The notes beneath the pieces were generated by a model. It was not told the DNA's origin and searched no databases. It was given only the letters and a program-made list of their open reading frames with translations. The position numbers and the translations under genes are program-made. Below are positions 25,325 through 33,723 of a stretch of DNA of 64,000 nt, in pieces. This DNA comes from a bacterium 1XD21-13 (GTDB lineage: Bacteria; Bacillota; Clostridia; Lachnospirales; Lachnospiraceae), in the NCBI GenBank assembly GCA_009917555.1, contig QZDX01000017.1:1-64000 (forward strand), written 5' to 3'. The stretch's first letter is position 1. Each line of letters opens with the position of its first letter.

Positions 25325-26659
25325 ATGGTATTTTTACACAAAAAAATCCATTTTACAACCTTTCAGATTATCATTGCAGGCTTCGCCTTTATCATACTGC
25401 TGGGAGCCCTGCTTTTAATGCTTCCCATATCCTCCAAAAGTGGTGCGGCTACGCCTTTTCATGAAGCCCTGTTCACCTCCACCTCAGCCGTATGCGTAAC
25501 CGGGCTGGTGGTGCGGGACACGGCAAGCTACTGGTCCCTGTTTGGCCAGACCGTAATCTTACTGCTCATCCAAATCGGAGGAATGGGGGTTGTAACCGTA
25601 GCCATTGCCTTTGCACTCATATCCAGGCGGAAAATCTCCCTGATACACAGAAGCACCATGCAGGAAGCCATCGGCGCTCCCAAGGTGGGCGGCATTGTAA
25701 AATTTACCAGCTTTTTCATAAAAGGAACCCTTCTCATAGAGTTTACGGGCGCACTGCTCCTGATGCCCGTATTTTGTCAGGATTTTGGCCCTAAGGGAAT
25801 CTGGATGGCGCTGTTTCACGCCATTTCCGCTTTCTGCAATGCCGGCTTTGATCTTTTGGGGACTGCCGAGGCTCCCTTTGTGTCTCTCACCGCCTACCGG
25901 GAAAATCTGCTGATTAACATTACCATCCCTCTGTTGATTGTAATCGGCGGCATCGGCTTCTTTACCTGGGATGATGTCCACAGGAACCGGTGGCATTTTA
26001 AGCGCTACCGTATGCAGAGCAAGGTAATCCTCGTCACTACCCTGTTTCTGATCCTGGTGCCCTTTTTCTTCTTTTACTGCTTTGAATATACCCAGGGTCC
26101 TCTAAAGGAGCGAATCCTGGATTCTCTGTTCCAGACCATTGCCCCGAGAACGGCGGGCTTTAACACTGCGGATCTGACAAGGCTCTCCGGGGCCGGAAAA
26201 TGCATTATGATGATCCTGATGCTTATCGGCGGCTCCCCAGGCTCCACGGCTGGAGGCATGAAAACCACCACAATCGCTGTTCTCTTTGCCAATTCCATCG
26301 CCGTATTCCGCAGAAAGGGGGATTCCCATTTCTTCGGACGCCGGACAGATGAGGATGCTGCCAGAAATGCTTCCACCATTCTCATGATGTATCTCACCTT
26401 GTTCTTAGGCGGTGGACTAATCATGAGTATGATCGAAAAGCTGCCTTTGGAAGCCTGCCTCTTTGAGACGGCCTCCGCAATCGGCACTGTAGGGCTTACG
26501 CTGGGCATTACCCCCAGCCTTGGAATTTTGTCACAGGGAATGCTGATTCTGCTCATGTTCTTTGGACGGGTGGGAGGATTAACCCTCATTTATGCCACCT
26601 TTTCCAGAACAAACAAAAGCTTCTCAAGGCTTCCCAAGGAACAGATTGCAATCGGATAA
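25325..26659 (+). CDS. trkH: TrkH/KtrB-family potassium uptake channel subunit
   Basis: 444 residues, eight transmembrane segments and four pore loops: TSTSAVCVTGL, ISAFCNAGFDLL, IAPRTAGFNTADL and ASAIGTVGLTLGI, the Gly residues lining the filter. GSPGSTAGGMKTTT is a typical late motif. Brings in K+ driven by Na+ or the membrane potential. The gating subunit TrkA/KtrA is not in this operon. AAAGGAG precedes the start. It is followed by a small membrane protein and a KdpDE-like sensor pair, which probably control it. Confidence 0.93.
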   Translation: MVFLHKKIHFTTFQIIIAGFAFIILLGALLLMLPISSKSGAATPFHEALFTSTSAVCVTGLVVRDTASYWSLFGQTVILLLIQIGGMGVVTVAIAFALISRRKISLIHRSTMQEAIGAPKVGGIVKFTSFFIKGTLLIEFTGALLLMPVFCQDFGPKGIWMALFHAISAFCNAGFDLLGTAEAPFVSLTAYRENLLINITIPLLIVIGGIGFFTWDDVHRNRWHFKRYRMQSKVILVTTLFLILVPFFFFYCFEYTQGPLKERILDSLFQTIAPRTAGFNTADLTRLSGAGKCIMMILMLIGGSPGSTAGGMKTTTIAVLFANSIAVFRRKGDSHFFGRRTDEDAARNASTILMMYLTLFLGGGLIMSMIEKLPLEACLFETASAIGTVGLTLGITPSLGILSQGMLILLMFFGRVGGLTLIYATFSRTNKSFSRLPKEQIAIG

Positions 26660-26710
26660 ACATAGACATAGCTAAATAATCTTTTCACTTTTTACAGGGA
26701 GGTGATTCTA

Positions 26711-26932
26711 ATGAAAGAAGTTATCTTCATCCTTGCTCTCCTTGCACTGGTTCTCCTGGGATTTTACAGCATGGATCGTGTAGACTGCTTTTTACAGGAA
26801 AACTACAGGCGGCAGTGGGAGGAACCGGAGCAGGAAGCTGCTCCCATACACCATCCTCGCAGACATACGATAAGGTTGCCAGCTTTGTTTCATTGTGGTA
26901 CGATATTTTGCATAAGGCATAACAGGTGGTGA
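26711..26932 (+). CDS. Small single-pass membrane protein in the potassium operon
   Basis: 73 residues from MKEVIFILALLALVLLGFYS; an excellent GGGAGGTGAT site supports translation. One N-terminal transmembrane segment, then a hydrophilic tail with an RRQWEEPEQEAAP stretch. The stop lies five bases before the start of the kdpD-like gene. I do not recognise the family; position between the channel and the sensor suggests an accessory or regulatory subunit, a guess by analogy with KdpF-type peptides. Confidence 0.6.
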   Translation: MKEVIFILALLALVLLGFYSMDRVDCFLQENYRRQWEEPEQEAAPIHHPRRHTIRLPALFHCGTIFCIRHNRW

Positions 26933-26937
26933 TATAC

Positions 26938-28929
26938 ATGGATTTTCCAAAAGGACCGGAGGAAGCAGAAGCTGTGGAAGAGCATATTCTCGTCTGCTTA
27001 TCTGCCTCTCCCTCCAATGCCAAGATCATCCGCACAGCGGCACGAATGGCCAATGCCTTTCAGGGAGCCTTTACCGCTCTTTATGTGGAAACTCCCAATT
27101 CCGATAAAATGAGCGAGGCCGATAAAAACCGGATACAGAGCAATATCCGCCTTGCCGAACAGCTGGGGGCTGCCATTTCCACGGTTTATGGAGACGATGT
27201 CTCCTACCAAATCGCAGAATATGCCCGTATCTCCAATGTGACAAAAATTGTCATCGGCCGCAGCAACATTAACCGGAACCATTTCTGGAGCCGCACATCT
27301 CTTACGGAGGAGCTGATCAAAAACGCACCAAATCTGGATATTCACATTATCCCGGATTCCTCCGCAGCTCACAAATATTATGAGCTGAAAAAAGGCTTTC
27401 TCCTTCACATCCAGCCCTCCGGCAAGGATCTGCTTATCACACTGCTGGTTCTTGCCGGGGCAACCGGAATCGGAACCCTCTTCTGGAGCCTGGGCTTTAC
27501 GGAGGCTAACATTATAACCGTTTACATCCTGGGTGTTTTGCTGACCTCCCTTTTTACAAAACGCCATATGTGCAGCGTCATCAGCGCACTGGTGAGCGTA
27601 CTGCTGTTTAACTTTCTGTTCACGGAACCAAGGCTGACCTTTCATGCATATGAACAGGGATACCCGTTTACCTTTGCCATTATGCTGACAGCCGCTCTGA
27701 TCACCGGAACCCTGGCAAATAAGCTGAAAAATCACGCAAAGCAGTCAGCACAGTCTGCTTTTCGGACAAAAATCCTATTTGATACCAACCAGCAGCTTCA
27801 AAAAGCAGAGACAGAGGATGATATGATCACCATCACTGCCCGTCAGCTTATGAAGCTCCTGGCCCGCAATATCCTTGTATTTTCGGAACGAGCGGGGGCT
27901 CTGTCGGATGCCTGCCTGTTTCACGCCGATTCCGGCAGGCAGAATGAAATTCATTTACCCGATAGGGAAAAAAATGCGGCTCAGTGGGTATTTGAGCATA
28001 AGCAGAGGGCAGGCGCCTCCACCAACACCTTAAGTCATGCCGAAAATCTGTATTTGGCTATCCGCATCAATCAGAAAGCCTACGGTGTGGTAGGGATTTC
28101 CATGGAGGGAAAGCCCCTTGATTCTTTTGAGAACAGTGTGCTGCTGTCCATTCTTGGGGAATGTGCCCTTGCTATTGAGAACAATCGAAATGCCAAGGAA
28201 AAAGAGGATGCCGCCATGCTTGCCCAAAAAGAGCAGCTGCGGGCCAATCTGCTGCGGGCTATCTCCCACGATCTGCGGACTCCACTGACCTCCATATCCG
28301 GCAATGCAAGTACACTTCTCTCTCATTATGATCAATTGGAGCGGGAAACCATCTTTCAGATGTTTACCGATATTTACGATGATTCCCAGTGGCTCATCAG
28401 CCTTGTGGAAAACCTTCTTTCAGTCACGAGAATTGAGGAGGGACGGCTGAATTTCCATCAGACTACGGAGCTTGTGGAGGAGGTTATCGATGAGGCTATG
28501 CGCCATGTGAGCCGAAAAAAAACAGAGCACCGGATTATGGTTGAATATCAGGAGGAATTTCTGTTGGCTAAAATGGATGCAAAATTAATTCTCCAAGTCA
28601 TTATCAATCTGGTGGACAATGCTGTCAAATACACGCCAGCCGGCTCCACAATTCAAATTCGTGCCCAAAAGCGGGCGGGAATGGCCGCTGTCAGTGTTTC
28701 GGATAACGGTCCCGGTATTCCCGACGATTGGAAATCCAAGGTATTTGAAATGTTTTTCACCGGCGAGCATAAAATCATAGACAGCAGGCGCAGCCTGGGA
28801 CTTGGTTTGTCTCTGTGCAAATCCATTGTGAGTGTCCACGGCGGTGAGCTTACTCTTGAAGACAACATCCCCCATGGCTGCATCTTTACCTTTACTTTAC
28901 CCTTAGGAGAGGTGGATCTACATGAATAA
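26938..28929 (+). CDS. kdpD: KdpD-like sensor histidine kinase lacking the N-terminal KdpD domain
   Basis: 663 residues from MDFPKGPEEAEAVEE. It starts directly with the USP-like domain (ILVCLSASPSNAKIIRTAARMA, KIVIGRS), then four clustered membrane segments (DUF4118, residues 160-265), a GAF-like part, HisKA with phospho-His in AISHDLRTPLTSI and HATPase (INLVDNAVKY, SDNGPGIPDD, GLGLSLCKS). The roughly 210-residue Walker-containing domain of full KdpD is absent. It senses potassium or turgor in characterised relatives. kdpABC is not here, so trkH is the likely target. Overlaps the response regulator gene by 8 bases. Confidence 0.9.
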   Translation: MDFPKGPEEAEAVEEHILVCLSASPSNAKIIRTAARMANAFQGAFTALYVETPNSDKMSEADKNRIQSNIRLAEQLGAAISTVYGDDVSYQIAEYARISNVTKIVIGRSNINRNHFWSRTSLTEELIKNAPNLDIHIIPDSSAAHKYYELKKGFLLHIQPSGKDLLITLLVLAGATGIGTLFWSLGFTEANIITVYILGVLLTSLFTKRHMCSVISALVSVLLFNFLFTEPRLTFHAYEQGYPFTFAIMLTAALITGTLANKLKNHAKQSAQSAFRTKILFDTNQQLQKAETEDDMITITARQLMKLLARNILVFSERAGALSDACLFHADSGRQNEIHLPDREKNAAQWVFEHKQRAGASTNTLSHAENLYLAIRINQKAYGVVGISMEGKPLDSFENSVLLSILGECALAIENNRNAKEKEDAAMLAQKEQLRANLLRAISHDLRTPLTSISGNASTLLSHYDQLERETIFQMFTDIYDDSQWLISLVENLLSVTRIEEGRLNFHQTTELVEEVIDEAMRHVSRKKTEHRIMVEYQEEFLLAKMDAKLILQVIINLVDNAVKYTPAGSTIQIRAQKRAGMAAVSVSDNGPGIPDDWKSKVFEMFFTGEHKIIDSRRSLGLGLSLCKSIVSVHGGELTLEDNIPHGCIFTFTLPLGEVDLHE

Positions 28930-29623
28930 AGCTTTGATTCTTGTGGTGGAGGACGATGCTCCCATCCGAAACCTCATCACCACAACCCTGAAAACGCATG
29001 ATTATCATTATTTGACCGCCGCAAAGGGAGAGGCCGCCATTATCGAGGCTTCCTCCCACAATCCGGATATTATACTTCTGGACCTGGGCTTGCCGGATAT
29101 GGACGGCATAGAGGTTATAAAGCAAATCCGCAGCTGGACCAATACGCCCATCATTGTGATCAGTGCCAGAAGCGAGGACACAGACAAGATAGAAGCCCTG
29201 GACTGCGGGGCTGACGATTATCTGACCAAGCCTTTCTCCGTGGAGGAGCTGCTGGCAAGACTTCGTGTGACCCAGCGCCGCCTTGCCATGATGCAGCCCG
29301 AGGGCGCCTCCGGAAGTTCCGTTTTCACCAACGGAAAGCTGAAAGTGGATTATGCGGCAGGCTGTGCCTACCTGGGGGGAAAGGAGCTTCATTTAACCCC
29401 CATTGAATACAAAATTCTCTGCCTTATGGCAAAAAATGTAGGGCGGGTTCTGACCCACACTTATATCACACAGAACATCTGGGGAAATAACTGGGATAAC
29501 AATGTGGCTTCCCTGCGGGTTTTTATGGCAACCCTGCGGAAAAAGCTGGAGGCAGAGCCGGATTCTCCCCAATATATACAGACACACATTGGCGTGGGCT
29601 ATCGAATGATGCGGGTGGAATAG
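28922..29623 (+). CDS. kdpE: KdpE-like response regulator (OmpR family)
   Basis: 233 residues. Receiver domain with acidic pair VVEDDA, phospho-Asp in IILLDLGLPDMDG and Lys in YLTKPFS; C-terminal winged helix (LTPIEYKILCLMAKNVGRVLT ... VFMATLRKKLE ... VGYRMM). The GTGGATCTACATG junction lets it be coupled to the kinase gene. Probably activates the trkH operon through repeats at 25234-25273. A terminator overlaps its last codons. Confidence 0.92.
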   Translation: MNKALILVVEDDAPIRNLITTTLKTHDYHYLTAAKGEAAIIEASSHNPDIILLDLGLPDMDGIEVIKQIRSWTNTPIIVISARSEDTDKIEALDCGADDYLTKPFSVEELLARLRVTQRRLAMMQPEGASGSSVFTNGKLKVDYAAGCAYLGGKELHLTPIEYKILCLMAKNVGRVLTHTYITQNIWGNNWDNNVASLRVFMATLRKKLEAEPDSPQYIQTHIGVGYRMMRVE

Positions 29624-29645
29624 AAAAGCTTCCGCCCGTTTTTTT
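29612..29645 (+). terminator. Terminator overlapping the end of kdpE
   Basis: CGGGTGGAA (29612-29620, inside the last codons) pairs with TTCCGCCCG (29630-29638), followed by seven T. It separates the potassium operon from vanRS. Confidence 0.8.
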
Positions 29646-29738
29646 ATATAGAAAATAACTCTTTATATCTTCTTAAGATTTTCTCCCCAAAATTTAAAGG
29701 ACTTTTAGAGCTTTTTCTGATATATTTAAGAAAATGTG

Positions 29739-29767
29739 TTACACTGTCATTGTGTCTTTAATAATAT
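29739..29767 (+). promoter_or_regulatory. Promoter of vanRS
   Basis: TTACAC (29739-29744), 17-bp spacer, TAATAT (29762-29767). The spacer contains CTGTCAT, close to the CTGTCAC repeats at the vanG promoter, so the regulator may control its own gene. Confidence 0.5.
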
Positions 29768-29790
29768 CAGCAAAGGAGAATTTACATATT

Positions 29791-30489
29791 ATGGAAGCCA
29801 AGATCTTAGTCGTAGATGATGAAAAGGAAATCGCCGATCTCATAGAGCTCTACCTGTCCAACGAATCCTATGAGGTTCACAAATTCTACAACGGCAAGGA
29901 GGTCCTCTCCTACCTGGAGCACGACACCCCGGATCTTGCCATCCTGGATGTGATGCTGCCGGATATGAGCGGCTTCTCCATCTGCCAGAAAATACGGGAA
30001 ACCCGGAACTTTCCCATCATTATGCTGACCGCAAAGGACGAGGAGATCGACAAGATCACCGGCCTCACCCTGGGAGCGGACGACTACATTACCAAGCCCT
30101 TCCGCCCCCTGGAGCTCATCGCCCGTGTCAAGGCCCAGCTTCGCCGCTTCACCAAATACAACAATCTTCCCGCCCAGGAGGAGGACCCGGACACCATCGC
30201 CATCTCCGGCCTGACCATCAACAAGCGTGACCACACCTGCACCCTGAACGAAAAACCCCTGGCCCTCACCCCCACGGAGTTCTCCATCCTCTGGAGCCTG
30301 TGCAAGAACCGGGGCGAGGTGGTAAGCTCCGACCGTCTCTTCTTTGACGTGTGGGGGGAAAAATACTACAGCAGCAATAACAACACCATCATGGTGCACA
30401 TCCGGCATCTGCGGGAAAAAATGAACGATTCCAGCGAAAAACCAAAGTATATTAAGACCGTATGGGGAGTGGGATACAAAATTGAGTAG
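29791..30489 (+). CDS. vanR: VanR-type response regulator
   Basis: 232 residues from MEAKILVVDDEKEIADLIELY (AAAGGAGA upstream, slightly long spacing). Receiver with phospho-Asp in AILDVMLPDMSG and Lys in YITKPFRP; winged helix LTPTEFSILWSLCKNRGEVVSS ending VWGVGYKIE. Similar to VanR of the VanG group. Codons are strikingly C-ending compared with its partner kinase. Together with VanS it controls the vanG operon downstream. Overlaps vanS by 8 bases. Confidence 0.9.
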   Translation: MEAKILVVDDEKEIADLIELYLSNESYEVHKFYNGKEVLSYLEHDTPDLAILDVMLPDMSGFSICQKIRETRNFPIIMLTAKDEEIDKITGLTLGADDYITKPFRPLELIARVKAQLRRFTKYNNLPAQEEDPDTIAISGLTINKRDHTCTLNEKPLALTPTEFSILWSLCKNRGEVVSSDRLFFDVWGEKYYSSNNNTIMVHIRHLREKMNDSSEKPKYIKTVWGVGYKIE

Positions 30490-31624
30490 AAAAAGCGTAC
30501 GAAAGAGTAATTACTATCAATTTGAGCGGAAAATGATGCGGAAAATGTTTTCTCTGATTCTTATTTCTATCGGAATGGTTTTCCTGCTTCGAGAGCTGAT
30601 TCGGGGACGGTTCGGGGAAGCCGTAGTAACCTTCCTTGCCAGCAAATTTCATTTGGAGTATGAGGACGCTCTGTACATTTATGCAACCACCTTCCGGGAG
30701 CATCTGGACATGATCATCTGCGTCACCATTATCATTGCACTTATCGTCGTATTCCGCTATTCCATCCGCTGGGTCACCGGATACTTTGATGAAATCTCTG
30801 CCGGCTGCGATGCCCTCCTGGATGAATCCAAGGAGCTTATCACCCTCTCACCGGAAATGGGCTTTCTGGAGCTTCGCCTCAACGAATGCAAAAACGTTCT
30901 GGAAAAACGGGAGCGTGACGCACGCCAGGCCGAGCAGAGAAAAAATGATCTGGTGGTCTACCTGGCCCACGACATCCGCACGCCCTTAACCTCCGTAATC
31001 GGCTATCTGGATCTCATGAAAGAGGCGCCGGATCTCCCCATAGAGCAGCGTGCCAAGTATCTGTCCATCACTCTCAATAAGGCTTACCGCTTAGAGCAGC
31101 TCATCAACGAATTTTTTGAAATCACACGTTTTAATCTCCAGTCCATCCCTCTGAACCGGGAAAATCTGCACCTTTCCTATATGCTTCAGCAGATGGTAGA
31201 GGAATTCTATCCCATCCTGTCTCCAGCCGGAAAAACAGCACACGTCCATGTGCCGGAGGATCTCATCCTCCCCGGGGACCCAGACAAGCTTGCCCGTGTC
31301 TTTAACAACATTCTGAAAAATGCTGCCGCCTACAGCTACCCGGACACGGTCATCGAGATCCGGGCATGGCAGGAGGGAACCCAAGTCCACATCACCTTTA
31401 CCAACCAGGGACCCGTGATCCCGCCGGAGAATCTTCGCTCCATTTTTGAAAAATTCTTCCGCCTGGACAGCGCCCGTTCCACCAGCACCGGAGGAGCCGG
31501 TTTGGGACTTGCCATAGCCAAAGAGATTGTCACAGCCCACCAGGGCACCATTTCCGCTGCCAGCAGTGAGGAGGGAACCGTATTTTCCATCTCCTTGCCT
31601 GCATTGGAAAATGCCTGCGCCTAA
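30482..31624 (+). CDS. vanS: VanS-type sensor histidine kinase
   Basis: 380 residues. Two membrane segments (about 20-40 and 75-97) enclose a short extracytoplasmic loop; a HAMP-like linker follows, then HisKA with AHDIRTPLTSVIGYLDLM and HATPase (FNNILKNAAAYS, TNQGPVIPPE, GGAGLGLAIAKEIV). This VanS senses glycopeptide stress or the drug and phosphorylates VanR. A strong hairpin follows the stop, so vanG has its own promoter. Confidence 0.9.
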   Translation: MSRKSVRKSNYYQFERKMMRKMFSLILISIGMVFLLRELIRGRFGEAVVTFLASKFHLEYEDALYIYATTFREHLDMIICVTIIIALIVVFRYSIRWVTGYFDEISAGCDALLDESKELITLSPEMGFLELRLNECKNVLEKRERDARQAEQRKNDLVVYLAHDIRTPLTSVIGYLDLMKEAPDLPIEQRAKYLSITLNKAYRLEQLINEFFEITRFNLQSIPLNRENLHLSYMLQQMVEEFYPILSPAGKTAHVHVPEDLILPGDPDKLARVFNNILKNAAAYSYPDTVIEIRAWQEGTQVHITFTNQGPVIPPENLRSIFEKFFRLDSARSTSTGGAGLGLAIAKEIVTAHQGTISAASSEEGTVFSISLPALENACA

Positions 31625-31625
31625 C

Positions 31626-31665
31626 GAACCCCCAAAAGTACAGCAATACTTTTGGGGGTTCTTCC
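31626..31665 (+). terminator. Hairpin terminator after vanS
   Basis: GAACCCCCAAAAGTA (31626-31640) pairs perfectly with 31647-31661 around a six-base loop, then TTCC. The T-run is short but the stem is very strong. Confidence 0.7.
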
Positions 31666-31740
31666 TCTCCCATTAAAAATTAATATTTTATTCCATGATT
31701 CTTAAGCTTCCCAACAGAGAATATACAGGTTTTTCACCCC

Positions 31741-31777
31741 CAGGTCTGATACCCTATAGGTATGGACCTGCTTTTTT
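31741..31777 (+). terminator. Second terminator/attenuator before vanG
   Basis: CAGGTC (31741-31746) pairs with GACCTG (31765-31770), with inner ATACC / GGTAT, followed by CTTTTTT. It isolates vanG from vanRS read-through. Confidence 0.75.
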
Positions 31778-31786
31778 ATGACAATA

Positions 31787-31837
31787 CTGTCACTGAAAAG
31801 TCATGGTCCTGTCACCCGTAAGCCCTATGCTTAAAAT
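31787..31837 (+). promoter_or_regulatory. vanG promoter with 22-bp-spaced direct repeats
   Basis: CTGTCAC occurs at 31787-31793 and 31809-31815, exactly 22 bases apart, two helical turns. The second copy overlaps the -35 position, 17 bp before TAAAAT (31832-31837). A poor -35 covered by a repeat is what a VanR-activated promoter should look like. Confidence 0.6.
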
Positions 31838-31870
31838 AGGCCTTACATACAGAGAAAGGATGTTTGAACT

Positions 31871-32920
31871 ATGGAAAATAAAACAGTAATTGCAATTTTG
31901 TTCGGCGGCTGCTCCACGGAGTATGAGGTTTCCCTCCAGTCCGCTTATTCCGTTATTTCACATATTAACCAGGAAAAATATCAGGTTCACCTGATCGGCA
32001 TCACCCGTGAGGGCACCTGGCTCTACTATCAGGGAGATTTGGATCGGATTCCGGCAGACACCTGGGCCTCCGCTGACTGCTTTCCTGCCATGATCTCCCC
32101 CAACCGGACAGATCACGGCCTCTACCTTATACGTGGCGGCGAGATTGAGCTGATCCGCCTTGATGCCGTCTTCCCGGTTCTACACGGGAAAAACGGAGAG
32201 GATGGCACCGTTCAGGGCCTGTGCGAGCTGGCAGGCATTCCCATTGTAGGCTGCGGCATGAAGAGCTCCGTCCTGGGCATGGACAAGCATCTGGCACACA
32301 CCCTGGTAAACCTGGATGGTATCGAGGTTCCAAAGTCCGTACTCTTTCGGCGGATGCCCACAGAGGCGGAGCAGTTTGCCATGACAGAGCACCTGACCTA
32401 TCCCCTCTTTGTAAAGCCTGTAAAGGCCGGCTCCTCCTTCGGCATTACCAGGATTGAGACTCCCGGAAATCTGGAAGAAGCCATCACTCTGGCTTTCTCC
32501 CATGATGACTGCGTGATTGTAGAGGAAGCCATCCCCGGCTTTGAGGTGGGCTGTGCCGTTCTGGGCAATCATGAGCTCATTCTGGGAGAACCGGATGAAA
32601 TCGAGCTCTCTCATGGCTTCTTCGATTATACGGAAAAATACACCCTGAAAACCTCCCAGATTCACATGCCCGCCCGCATCAGCCGGGAAATGGCAGAGCG
32701 TATCCGGGAAACGGCCGGACGCATTTACCGCATCCTGTCCTGTAAGGGCTTTGCAAGGGTGGACCTCTTTCTCACACCGGACGGACGGCTGGTGTTCAAC
32801 GAGGTGAACACAATCCCCGGCTTCACCTCCCACAGTCGTTATCCCAATATGCTGAAGGGTATCGGTATGACCTTTGAGGAAATTGTGGATGCCCTTATCC
32901 GCCTGGCGGTAGAGCCATGA
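31871..32920 (+). CDS. vanG: D-alanine--D-serine ligase VanG
   Basis: 349 residues. ATP-grasp ligase: ILFGGCSTEYEVSLQSA at the N-terminus, VFPVLHGKNGEDGTVQGLCEL, the lid loop GFFDYTEKYTLKTSQIHMPA, and the metal site FNEVNTIPGFTSHSRYP. EKY in the lid, not a typical D-Ala ligase KY context, and the gene neighbourhood support D-Ser specificity. It makes D-Ala-D-Ser, which ends peptidoglycan precursors with low vancomycin affinity. GAAAGGA precedes the start; 4-base overlap with the next gene. Confidence 0.92.
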   Translation: MENKTVIAILFGGCSTEYEVSLQSAYSVISHINQEKYQVHLIGITREGTWLYYQGDLDRIPADTWASADCFPAMISPNRTDHGLYLIRGGEIELIRLDAVFPVLHGKNGEDGTVQGLCELAGIPIVGCGMKSSVLGMDKHLAHTLVNLDGIEVPKSVLFRRMPTEAEQFAMTEHLTYPLFVKPVKAGSSFGITRIETPGNLEEAITLAFSHDDCVIVEEAIPGFEVGCAVLGNHELILGEPDEIELSHGFFDYTEKYTLKTSQIHMPARISREMAERIRETAGRIYRILSCKGFARVDLFLTPDGRLVFNEVNTIPGFTSHSRYPNMLKGIGMTFEEIVDALIRLAVEP

Positions 32921-33720
32921 AAGCGGTAACCCTTCACCGGGATCAGGTCTATTCGGGGAGCCTGGTTCTGGTGAATGCCCGGCATCCCTTACGGCAGACC
33001 ATCACACCGGAGCAGATTCGGCCACTGGAATATAAAACAACATCGAAGCATCCTGCAGTATACCTGGATACTCAGAGAGAATCGGAGCATTTCCAGGTCT
33101 GCCTGGAACGCAAGACAGCCCTGGTTCTGGAAACGCTCCTTGCTTCCATTGGAAGCGGTTCCTCCCTGGTTCCCGTCAGCGGCTTCCGTACCCGGGAGGA
33201 GCAGGAGGAAATCTACGCCTCCTCCCTAAAGGAACACGGAAAGGATTTTACGGAAAGCTATGTAGCCTCTCCCGGTCACAGCGAGCACGAAACGGGGCTG
33301 GCCATTGACCTGGCTCTCAACCAGGAGCCTATTGACTTTCTTCGACCCTACCTTCCAAGGGACGGCATCTGCGGGCGGTTTCGCAGCAAAGCCGCCTCCT
33401 ACGGCTTTGTGGAGCGGTATCAGGAGGGAAAGGAGGTCTTTACGGGAATTGCGCCGGAGCCCTGGCATTTTCGGTATGTGGGACTGCCCCATGCCTCCAT
33501 TATGAATACTCATGGCTTCTGCCTGGAGGAATATCTGGACTACCTGAGAGAATTTCCCTATGAGGGCCGTCACCTGCAGGTTCATGTGGAAAATAAGAGC
33601 TTTGAGCTCTTTTATAAAAAGGCGGAGGAGGAAGAGACCCGGCTTACCCTCCCCGGCTACCTGCCCTTTCAGGTATCCGGCGATAACCGGGAAGGCTTCA
33701 TTTTCACCCTTTGGAGGTAA
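32917..33720 (+). CDS. vanXY: D,D-carboxypeptidase/dipeptidase of the VanXY/VanY family
   Basis: 267 residues, no signal peptide, so cytosolic like VanXY. Zn2+ site: SPGHSEHETGLAIDLAL (the SxHxxGxAxD motif) and the catalytic EPWHFRYVG. VSGFRTREEQEEIY is the usual upstream segment. It removes D-Ala-D-Ala dipeptides and terminal D-Ala, leaving only D-Ser-ended precursors. The C-terminal 75 residues after the peptidase domain are typical of VanXY_G. Overlaps vanG (ATGA) and is 3 bases from vanTm. Confidence 0.9.
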   Translation: MKAVTLHRDQVYSGSLVLVNARHPLRQTITPEQIRPLEYKTTSKHPAVYLDTQRESEHFQVCLERKTALVLETLLASIGSGSSLVPVSGFRTREEQEEIYASSLKEHGKDFTESYVASPGHSEHETGLAIDLALNQEPIDFLRPYLPRDGICGRFRSKAASYGFVERYQEGKEVFTGIAPEPWHFRYVGLPHASIMNTHGFCLEEYLDYLREFPYEGRHLQVHVENKSFELFYKKAEEEETRLTLPGYLPFQVSGDNREGFIFTLWR

Positions 33721-33723
33721 GAT

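Noticed and set aside
26998-27735. A 245-residue minus-strand frame
   Set aside because: Antisense to the kdpD-like gene; shadow composition.
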